Origin: Fidelibacterota bacterium
GTDB lineage: Bacteria > Marinisomatota > Marinisomatia > Marinisomatales > TCS55
Assembly (NCBI GenBank): GCA_002725545.1
Contig: PBPW01000027.1
Location: forward strand, 12,183-19,068
Direction of reading: 5' to 3'
Length of the DNA: 6,886 nt
In this document: in pieces, positions 1-6,100 of the stretch
How positions within the stretch are numbered: position 1 is the first letter of the stretch
Layout of the letters: each line of letters begins with the position of its first letter
Translations under genes and position numbers: made by a program
Notes under the pieces: model-generated
What the model was told of the DNA's origin: nothing
The model's database searches: none
What the model saw: the letters and a program-made list of their open reading frames with translations, nothing else

Positions 1-341
1 ATTTTCAGTACATCACCTTGCGATAAGGTAAAATCACCTTTCATGCGGGCTCCTTTACCACCAGTAGCATTATTAGTGTTTCCTCCTTGAGCACCCCAAA
101 CCTCAATCGTATAGACCCCATTCGCTGGAACGGTCCACTCCTGAATTCCTTGGGTGTTGATGGTAACCCCGCCGTTTAAAGTATTGCCACCAGTGTAGGT
201 AGAATTTATCTGTGATTGGGTGGGGCCAGTTCTCCCTGTTGCGCCCGCATTGGTGAAGGTGTATACCGTTTGCGATAACGCTAACGAGGGCAGAAGGAGA
301 GCGGTAAATAAATTGGCTCGTATGTATGTTTTTAATTTCAT
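1..341 (-). CDS. Secreted glycine-rich protein, N-terminal part (runs off left edge)
   Basis: This is the start of a gene that continues beyond base 1; 113 complete codons are visible from the ATG at 341. The first 24 residues form a signal peptide: basic start MKLKTYIR, hydrophobic core, and probable cleavage near LALSQ. The mature part begins TVYTFTNAGATGRTGPTQSQ. It then shows hallmarks of the glycine-rich domain family related to the extracellular glycine-rich domain of ALK/LTK receptors: YTIEVWGAQGG at residues 77-87, GGKGA at 94-98, and GDFTLSQGDVLK at 102-113 at the edge. Bacterial members are secreted or surface proteins, usually of unknown function. The gene lies 68 bp after the lipoprotein stop codon on the same strand, so it is probably the last visible gene of the operon. 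No clear Shine-Dalgarno motif precedes the ATG, but no other start would keep the signal peptide. The full length and C-terminal domains cannot be seen. Confidence 0.85.
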   Translation of the reverse strand, partial: MKLKTYIRANLFTALLLPSLALSQTVYTFTNAGATGRTGPTQSQINSTYTGGNTLNGGVTINTQGIQEWTVPANGVYTIEVWGAQGGNTNNATGGKGARMKGDFTLSQGDVLK

Positions 342-409
342 TAGATCAAAAGTGGATTATCATCCAGCTTAATTTCTACTCTAATCTCAATAGTGGTAAA
401 ATTATTTAA
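342..409. other. Short intergenic gap in the minus-strand operon
   Basis: These 68 bp separate the lipoprotein stop from the glycine-rich protein start. I see no hairpin with a T-run that would end transcription and no convincing promoter. Co-transcription of the two genes is therefore the simplest reading, though a weak internal promoter cannot be excluded. Confidence 0.5.
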
Positions 410-946
410 CTAGTTTGAACTTACTGTTGCTGAGCCAAAGGTCAGAATCTGCACTTCGACATCATCTTCATCCACCAATTCAGAATTATCTGTAATCTCT
501 AGGATGGATTCATTAAATGACTGCTTCGTATTGAACAGGATGGTGGCAACTTTTCCCGTGCCGGTTTTGTTGACCTCATTGCCCATATAAAAATAATTGA
601 TATCCAATATGCCTTCCGATGGATCATCATCATAAACAAAGAACGATGACGTTCCAGTCTGTACGCTATCGGTAAAGAAATCACCAGTACTAACATTGGT
701 TACAGTCAGGCGATTTGCGTCGTATGCAATTTGGGCATGGATACCTGAAATATTTTCTGCAGCAACGACAAATACATCAAATTCTGCAGCAGCGCCGATC
801 GACGTTGAATTTGTGGATGGGTCAAACACCAGTCCAGGCGTGTAATTCGAATCTAAATCACGCGGATTTAGCTCTGAATTATCGTAGAGTTCGCATCCAA
901 TTATGAACAGAGTAATGGTTGGAAGTAATATTTTAATCAAGCGCAA
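410..946 (-). CDS. Cohesin-like domain lipoprotein, TTG start
   Basis: This encodes a 178-residue predicted lipoprotein. Residues 1-17 are a basic then hydrophobic lipoprotein signal, and the lipobox IIGC places the acylated cysteine at residue 18, followed by a short acidic and Asn-rich linker. Residues about 37-175 resemble a single cohesin-type beta-sandwich (the fold shared with carbohydrate-binding CBM families). Signs are the opening GLVFDPSTNSTSIGAAAEFD, then SGIHAQIAYDANRLTVTNVS, and later GTGKVATILFNTK, which is the usual cohesin order of strands. Cohesins classically bind dockerin modules. Isolated cohesin-like lipoproteins outside cellulosomes mostly have no known partner, and no dockerin is visible here. 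The start must be non-ATG: the frame has no ATG before the lipobox, and an in-frame stop lies just upstream. TTG at 946 has GAGG seven bases before it; TTG at 940 is a weaker alternative. The gene overlaps the upstream gene by 14 bp, suggesting translational coupling. The fold assignment is by pattern only. Confidence 0.85.
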   Translation of the reverse strand: MRLIKILLPTITLFIIGCELYDNSELNPRDLDSNYTPGLVFDPSTNSTSIGAAAEFDVFVVAAENISGIHAQIAYDANRLTVTNVSTGDFFTDSVQTGTSSFFVYDDDPSEGILDINYFYMGNEVNKTGTGKVATILFNTKQSFNESILEITDNSELVDEDDVEVQILTFGSATVSSN

Positions 947-2366
947 TGGAAAACCTCAATTGTGGTTGGTTAAGTTCTGGATCGTAGACCAGATCGATTT
1001 TTTTATTATTTCTAGATGCCATTTCTTCATTAGGCCCATTCATATAAGCATCAACAATATTGTAAGCATGGACCGCTCCCAATAGGTACATCAGGATCGA
1101 TAATTGATTCTTAGACGATTTAGCATCATTGGATGCATTGTCGGATTTTGTTTTCAAGCTTCTAATTTGGTCCGATTCGGTGGCTGCCAAATAATCGGTA
1201 TGAAATTTTCTGGTATCATCATTGGAAGCATTCATATTGCTATAGAGAAGGTAAGCAATCGCTCCAGCGCCCATCTCACCCGCAAAGAAATACAGTGCTT
1301 TTTGCCGCGAAAGAGGTTCGTTATCTAAAGCGTTAGAGGTATACAGCTGTCCCCATCCAGGAATGATCGCTGAACGGACCGCCGCAGCGAGCGGTGTCTT
1401 AGGTGCGGGTAAAGCCTCTTGGGTGATAGTACCTTTACGTTTTTGTAGAAGGGAGCGAGGCGCTTTTACACCCATCATCTCCCAAGCGAGTATTTCAATC
1501 TCCGTGATCAGACCATCTACAGGGCCGTTGTAAGTTGCATTTTTTGTCTTGGCCGCAGCACCGGTGGCCACTTCAAACATTTTCGCATCGATCGTGTAGG
1601 TATCGCCTAATTTTCCAATCGCACCATTAATCATAAATTTTACACCAAGCAGTGCCCCAACTTCAGCAGCACATTCTTCGGAGGTACAGCCAGCTTCATC
1701 GTATCCTTGCTCTTCCATGACCTCCATCATTTGGCGTCGATCCACTAAAATTGCTTTGCCAGTCGCATCTACCTCAGTTGCAAATCTATCGGTCAAGGTT
1801 TGCGCTTCAAGTTGGCTTATTCCCCTAGGATCAAAGTCCATAATAGCAACCGTAACCTTTTCACCGTCTTCGGCTCCTGTGCGTTTTAAAATCAGAGGTT
1901 GCGGGGGTTTCATATCAACAATCTCCCACGCTAAAATCTGCATTTCGATCAACAAGCCACCCGTCGTTCCTTCAAAGGTAAGGCTTTTGGCGCTCTCCGC
2001 TGCTCCCGTCGTGACCGAAACCATTTTCATATCGACCGTAAAACTATCCCCCAATTTTCCTATCGAACCGCTGATCATAAATTGGGCACCAAGAAGCTCC
2101 CCGATCTGCGCAGAGCATTCATCGGTGGTACACCCAGACTGTTGCAAGCCCTGTTCTTTAAGAATGTTTTCAAGCATTTTTCTATCCACCAGGCGCACAG
2201 CACCGGTGTTCGGCAGCTCAGAACGCAAACGTTCTACCAGTGTTTCAACCTCATACTCAGGAAGGCCATTAGCAGCAAAGTCCAACACCGCAACACTAGG
2301 CTGGGAAAACGCTACTGCTGTAAAAACCAAGGGCAGAGTTAGGCGTAAATTTTTAATTATGTTCAT
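933..2366 (-). CDS. Exported protein with two tandem CsgG-like repeats and a DUF5683-like tail
   Basis: This 477-residue protein has a signal peptide (residues 1-21, probable cleavage in AVAFSQ) and no lipobox. Residues 24-162 and 172-310 are two copies of one domain resembling the CsgG/FlgO/TolB-N-like alpha-beta fold. Each opens with VAxxDF, has a central LVDR, then a GC-Thr-x-x-Glu-Cys motif (Cys79/Cys84 and Cys227/Cys232), a GKLGD turn (103-107 and 251-255), and ends ILAWE. Residues about 320-445 match the DUF5683 pattern, with AVRSAIIPGWGQLY at 329-342 and two hydrophobic stretches near 357-375 and 421-440 that could sit in a membrane. CsgG itself is an outer-membrane lipoprotein pore for curli export. 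This protein lacks that anchor, so a periplasmic role with membrane attachment through the tail is more likely; its exact function is unknown. A GGAG motif seven bases before the ATG supports the start. It is the first gene of a probable three-gene operon and faces the divergent winged-helix gene. Confidence 0.93.
   Translation of the reverse strand: MNIIKNLRLTLPLVFTAVAFSQPSVAVLDFAANGLPEYEVETLVERLRSELPNTGAVRLVDRKMLENILKEQGLQQSGCTTDECSAQIGELLGAQFMISGSIGKLGDSFTVDMKMVSVTTGAAESAKSLTFEGTTGGLLIEMQILAWEIVDMKPPQPLILKRTGAEDGEKVTVAIMDFDPRGISQLEAQTLTDRFATEVDATGKAILVDRRQMMEVMEEQGYDEAGCTSEECAAEVGALLGVKFMINGAIGKLGDTYTIDAKMFEVATGAAAKTKNATYNGPVDGLITEIEILAWEMMGVKAPRSLLQKRKGTITQEALPAPKTPLAAAVRSAIIPGWGQLYTSNALDNEPLSRQKALYFFAGEMGAGAIAYLLYSNMNASNDDTRKFHTDYLAATESDQIRSLKTKSDNASNDAKSSKNQLSILMYLLGAVHAYNIVDAYMNGPNEEMASRNNKKIDLVYDPELNQPQLRFSIALD
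954..957 (-). promoter_or_regulatory. Ribosome binding site that decides the TTG start of the lipoprotein gene
   Basis: On the minus strand GAGG lies seven bases before the TTG at 946, inside the coding end of the upstream gene. It supports initiation at 946 rather than at the second TTG at 940, where spacing would be 13 bases. Confidence 0.55.
1437..2297 (-). repeat. Intragenic tandem duplication encoding two CsgG-like domains
   Basis: The two units are 1881-2297 (residues 24-162) and 1437-1853 (residues 172-310). Each is exactly 417 bp, separated by a 27-bp linker. Aligned by eye without any gap, they share 64 of 139 residues (about 46%). The most conserved parts are the paired-cysteine motif and the FMIxGxIGKLGD stretch. 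The ungapped alignment shows duplication of a whole domain, and the divergence shows it is old. Confidence 0.9.
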
Positions 2367-2373
2367 ACTTTTT

Positions 2374-2377
2374 CTCC
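2374..2377 (-). promoter_or_regulatory. Ribosome binding site of the CsgG-like gene
   Basis: On the minus strand GGAG lies seven bases before the ATG at 2366. It supports this start and shows that the host uses Shine-Dalgarno initiation. It sits only three bases from the palindrome at 2381-2402, so protein binding or RNA folding there could affect translation. Confidence 0.65.
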
Positions 2378-2380
2378 ACG

Positions 2381-2402
2381 CAAATAATTAACGTATTATT
2401 TG
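2381..2402. promoter_or_regulatory. Perfect 8-6-8 palindrome, candidate operator or 5' leader hairpin
   Basis: The arms CAAATAAT (2381-2388) and ATTATTTG (2395-2402) are exact reverse complements around a six-base centre TAACGT. The site begins 15 bases upstream of the CsgG-like gene's ATG and abuts its ribosome binding site. Size and symmetry suit a dimeric repressor. The divergent winged-helix gene is an obvious but untested candidate to bind it. If transcribed, it could also form an AT-rich stem-loop in the leader. Confidence 0.45.
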
Positions 2403-2415
2403 ATAAATTTTTATG

Positions 2416-2431
2416 CACAATATCACAATAT
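2416..2431. repeat. Exact tandem octamer CACAATAT x2
   Basis: CACAATAT occurs twice back to back (2416-2423 and 2424-2431) in the divergent control region, directly followed by the 10-base direct repeat. It could be a regulator binding site or a slippage product in AT-rich DNA. Confidence 0.4.
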
Positions 2432-2460
2432 AAAATTAACTAAAAATATAAAAATTAACT
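2432..2460. repeat. 10-base direct repeat AAAATTAACT, 19-base period
   Basis: AAAATTAACT occurs at 2432-2441 and again at 2451-2460, start to start 19 bases, close to two turns of DNA, so both copies face the same side of the helix. That suits cooperative protein binding, but the AT-rich background raises the chance of coincidence. Confidence 0.4.
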
Positions 2461-2555
2461 ACTCCATAAATAGAAGATTATTTCAATCGGATCAGGCAAA
2501 AAATTTGTATTAAATATGAATATCAACTATTTACGTAGCGAATATAGCTAGCTAG

Positions 2556-2575
2556 TGTGATTTGCCATGTGATTT
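2556..2575. repeat. Direct repeat TGTGATTT x2, 12-base period
   Basis: TGTGATTT occurs at 2556-2563 and 2568-2575, nearer the winged-helix gene. The core TGTGAT also occurs on the minus strand at 2422-2427. These may be half-sites of one regulator that acts in both directions; this is inference from short matches. Confidence 0.3.
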
Positions 2576-2628
2576 AGCTCAAGTAGTAAAAACCGGTTAT
2601 CAATAGCGGATTTTTATTACAAACGTTC

Positions 2629-2646
2629 AAAAGTTTTTGTACTTTT
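2629..2646. promoter_or_regulatory. Small inverted repeat before the winged-helix gene
   Basis: AAAAGT (2629-2634) and ACTTTT (2641-2646) are exact reverse complements with a six-base spacer, ending eight bases before the GAGG ribosome binding site. The spacing matches the larger palindrome at 2381-2402 but the arms differ. It may be an autoregulatory site; six-base arms in AT-rich DNA can arise by chance. Confidence 0.25.
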
Positions 2647-2653
2647 CGAGCCT

Positions 2654-2657
2654 GAGG
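2654..2657 (+). promoter_or_regulatory. Ribosome binding site of the winged-helix gene
   Basis: GAGG (within TGAGGTAA) lies 11 bases before the ATG at 2669. The spacing is somewhat long but acceptable, and it supports this start. Confidence 0.5.
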
Positions 2658-2668
2658 TAAGTAAAAAA

Positions 2669-3112
2669 ATGTTGACAAAATACGCAGATACCCTACAAAG
2701 ACGCGGATTGGACACTTGTTCATCGCAGATAATAGCTGAAGTTTTAGAACATTTCCCCAAGTCTATTTCGGTTAAGCAATTGGCGCATAAGACTGGTAAA
2801 ACGGAAAAATATATTAAAAGCAAAGTTCGCGCGATGAAAAAACAAGATGTCCCGATCACTTTAAAGCGCGGGTCAAGAAGCAATTATGTTTCTACCAGTC
2901 TGTTCGAGCCGGTACATTGGATTTTAAAAGAAAAAGAGAATGCCGAAATGGCCCTTGAAGACTTGAATTCGATTAAGATGAATGGCGATCCTTCGGTCAA
3001 CAGAAAAAAGAAAATCGTTAAGAGAATTTATAAAGAATATCTCAGGGATATGAATGATCTGATCGATCGTTGGTATTCGCTGAGATTGATTCAGTCATTA
3101 AAAGATGACTAG
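2669..3112 (+). CDS. Small winged-helix-like DNA-binding protein, family not recognised
   Basis: This 147-residue soluble, basic protein has no signal peptide or membrane segment. Residues 18-60 have the pattern of a helix-turn-helix. A first helix covers about 19-28; SVKQLAHKTG at 34-43 is the second; KTEKYIKSKVRAMKKQ at 44-59 is a positively charged recognition-like helix. Residues 61-77 (VPITLKRGSRSNYVSTS) look like the beta wing of a winged-helix fold. The C-terminal half is mostly predicted helix: an acidic section (about 87-103) followed by the lysine- and arginine-rich NRKKKIVKRIYKEYLR at 111-126, possibly for dimerisation or nucleic-acid contact. I do not recognise a named family. It is transcribed divergently from the CsgG-like operon and lies 67 bp ahead of the beta-helix gene on the same strand. 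A role as local regulator or autoregulator is a reasonable inference from position, not shown by the sequence. Confidence 0.85.
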   Translation: MLTKYADTLQRRGLDTCSSQIIAEVLEHFPKSISVKQLAHKTGKTEKYIKSKVRAMKKQDVPITLKRGSRSNYVSTSLFEPVHWILKEKENAEMALEDLNSIKMNGDPSVNRKKKIVKRIYKEYLRDMNDLIDRWYSLRLIQSLKDD

Positions 3113-3129
3113 CCTTATATTGATTAATT

Positions 3130-3153
3130 AATAGCACCATTTCTGGGGTTATT
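3130..3153 (+). terminator. Weak imperfect hairpin between the winged-helix and beta-helix genes
   Basis: AATAGCACC (3130-3138) can pair with GGGGTTATT (3145-3153) with one G-U pair and one mismatch over a six-base loop, followed by TTATATT. It could be a leaky terminator or attenuator that sets how much transcription from the winged-helix gene enters the beta-helix gene. The stem is weak and the T-run is broken, so this is tentative. Confidence 0.25.
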
Positions 3154-3179
3154 TTATATTAATTCATCTCCATATTTGC

Positions 3180-6100
3180 TTGAAGTTTTTTCTTCTAATT
3201 CTGCTGCTAGCACCCTTAAAAAGTGAGTCATACTATGTTGCTATCTATGGGAATAATAATACCAATGATGGCAAATCGATTTCCTATCCCTTTCGAACGG
3301 TAGCGCACGCTGCCACGGTCATGAGCGCAGGGGACACCTGCTTTATTCGTGGCGGAACCTATCATGAAATTGTAAACATCACTGATAACGATGGTATGGA
3401 TGGAATGCCGCTTGTTTTTACCAGGTATAATAATGAACGGGTAATTTTTGATGGAACGGTTTCCATCGACTCAAATTGGGTGCAACACGCGGGGAATATT
3501 TGGAAAACAACGATCGATTTTGATATCTGGCAATTATTTGTTGATCGAGAAGAGCAAGTTATGGCGCGCTGGCCCAATGCTAGCTTCTCAGATAGCAGTG
3601 TTTTTGATACGGAAAATCACTGGGCGCACGGCACCATGAAACAGAGCACACCTAATATTTATGGAAATGGTACTTTAATTCATCAAGCCAAAACAAACGA
3701 TCAGGGCGAGTTAATTGATTTAAGTGCTCAAAATTTTGATCTTGATGAAACCAACAAGGAAGCGATTGGCATACTAAATGTTGGATCTTTTCGTACCTGG
3801 TCGCGAAAAATAAATTCGCATACTGGTAATACGTTTACCTATGACCCGGTTCCGCAAAACGAATGGAAAACCAAAGAGCATCAATATTTTCTTGAAGGCA
3901 GGCTGGAATTTTTAGACAAAGAAGGGGAGTGGTTCCTAGATACCGCTCCAACTAAGAATGTATTATACTATTGGGCGCCATCTGGACAAGACCCCAATAA
4001 GCTCAATATTCGAGGAAAAGTTCAATCGTATGCGTTTGTGGTCTCCAAATCAGATCATGTTGAATTACGAAATCTAGAGTTCTTTGGAACCGCATTTTAT
4101 TTTTATAAATCCAATCGGTCAAAAGTCGATCAATGCAATTTTTATTATCCAAGTTCTAGCAAGCGCATGTTGCGCGCCTCTGGTCAAGAACCAGATGTGT
4201 CCAAAATAAAATCGAGCAGCTATACCAGTGTAACCAATTCTGCTTTCCGTTTTACCGATGGTTCTGCCATTGAGACCAGCGGGGGTAATAATGTGATCAA
4301 GAATAATTATTTTTACCACATTGATTATACCTCTTCAGATCTCACCGGACTCATGGTTTCTGTTCTGATGAGCGGGAAGAATAATAAATTTCAAAATAAT
4401 ACCATGCACCGACTGGGCGCATCTGCTACTGTGGTAGGAGGGGATAGCGCTCTCTTTGAGTACAATAATATCTACGACACAGGTCATGTGCAAAGCGATG
4501 GAGCAATGATCCAATGCATGACCGGTGCGCAGCCAGGCACGGTTATACGTTATAACTGGCTACACGATTCAAAGAAGTATGGTGCCCGATTTGATGGCAA
4601 TGGCGCTGGAAATAATGGGTTAATGCATCATAATGTGATGTGGAATCTGGGAAATAGCGGCATCATGGCTAAAGGTTATGAGCATAAAATATTCAATAAC
4701 ACCGTGATCAATGGACCTGGCAACAAAAATGATATATTGATCATGATCGGTCAAGGAGGTAATGCTGGATCGATTACGCGAAATAATGTAGCAAATCGCA
4801 TCTCGGGGCATCGCAGCGGCTCTTACCAGAATTACCCAGTACCTGGTACCTATGATCATAATGAAAATGGTTATGAGTCAGGTCGAGACGTGTCAACGTT
4901 ATTTATCGATGTAGCTAATTTAGATTTTAGACCTAATCCCGATTCAGTTTTAGTGGATGCCGGAACGGTGATTACTGGAATAACCGATTCCTACTCTGGA
5001 AGCGCTCCTGATATTGGCGCTTATGAGTACGGAGGTGATATGTGGTCAGCAGGTATAGATTGGAATGTTGAGACAAAGTTTGGCAGCGCATGGATAGATT
5101 ATGTTAATCCTGCCCCTCAAATTGATTCTATCGTTGTCGCGAATAACAATACTAGTTTACAGGCCTATTTCAATGAAAGCGTTTTTAATAGCATAGAAAA
5201 TCAAAGCAACCTAGAGGCCAGCGATTTTGCTTTGAGCATTAGTGGTGGCACGGCCACGCTAGCCAGCGCAACCCCTACCGCCATCACCCAAAACGGCAAT
5301 GCGTACACCCTAAGCTTTAACCTATCGGGTACACCGGATGGATCGGAAGTAATCAGCGTTGCACCGCTTGCCAATAGTATTTTTGATGCTACCGGCAATC
5401 AAGCCGCTACCTCACAAAGCAATGGCTCGGGTACGTTGAATGACCAGACAAAGCCCACGGTTAGTGCAATCACTTTTGCTGCGGATAACTCATATATTGA
5501 TGTGAGTTTTAGTGTTGATGTCTATGCGAATTCAAATGGTTCAGGCGCGCTAGAAATGAACGATTTCACTTTAAGTTTTGCGCAAAACCAAGGAACGGCA
5601 ACTGCAGCTCAAATCATAGGGATTAAAAAGACTGATTCCTTATTAATTAGCTCAGCCTCCGCATTGCAAGGTGGTGAATCGGTAGTACGCTTATTTATTA
5701 GTTTCAATGGCACTCCTAATGGACTTGAAGCCATCACCATTGCGCCAAAAGATGGAAGTTCTATTTTTGATGCAGCCGGTAACGGCGCCATTGTAAATCA
5801 GACGAAAAATAGCGCATCTTTTAAGGATCAAGTATTGCCGGTTGTAACTATAAACCCTGCAAATTCATCCACTAATATTTTACGTAATGCCAATATAATT
5901 ATTTCGTTTTCAGAAAAGATAAGAAATATCGATAATTCAGAGATTAATGATGTAAATGTAGATTCACTAATTGTATTAAATAGGCAAAATAACCCAGAAA
6001 ACTCATTGGCGTTTGATGCAAGCATTGATACCGATAAAAAAGTAATTACAGTAGACCCGCTTGTTGATTTTGATTACAGCGAAACCATTTATCTTTCAAT

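Larger units (their letters stand above)
2367..2668. promoter_or_regulatory. Divergent intergenic control region
   Basis: This 302-bp AT-rich stretch without a gene lies between two divergent starts and must hold the promoters for both the minus-strand operon and the winged-helix gene. It contains an unusual stack of short exact repeats, annotated separately: a palindrome, a tandem octamer, a 10-base direct repeat, a second direct octamer repeat and a small inverted repeat near the plus-strand start. I cannot place a promoter with confidence. TTGCCA at 2562-2567 with TAGTAA at 2584-2589 is only a weak candidate for the plus strand. I saw no tRNA, small ORF or riboswitch signature. Confidence 0.6.

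Noticed and set aside
499..1328. Several short frames of 60-74 residues within the lipoprotein and CsgG-like genes
   Set aside because: All overlap well-supported genes in other frames and show no signal, domain or start signals of their own.
1717..2391. Plus-strand open frame of 224 residues opposite the CsgG-like gene
   Set aside because: It lies antisense to a gene with clear domains and an internal duplication. Its product is low in recognisable patterns and has no good ribosome binding site, so it is a shadow frame.
2381..2460. CRISPR-like or mobile-element repeats
   Set aside because: The repeats are 8-10 bases with no regular spacers, and no transposase, integrase or Cas gene is present in the window.
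2545..2554. TAGCTAGCTA palindrome in the intergenic region
   Set aside because: It is a simple tandem of a self-complementary tetramer with no loop and no extension of symmetry; it is likely chance.
2556..2575. TGTGA sequences as a CRP binding site
   Set aside because: The two copies are direct, not inverted, so they do not form the TGTGA-N6-TCACA site of CRP.
2591..2598. AACCGGTT palindrome
   Set aside because: It is only eight bases, symmetry does not extend, and it is not repeated elsewhere in the region.
2617..2883. Minus-strand frame of 88 residues with a hydrophobic stretch resembling a membrane protein
   Set aside because: It overlaps the start and control region of the winged-helix gene on the other strand, shows no conserved motif, and the hydrophobicity comes from antisense reading of lysine-rich codons.
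3362..6025. Short frames (60-79 residues), mostly antisense, inside the beta-helix gene
   Set aside because: They are shadows of the long open frame, which has continuous domain content.
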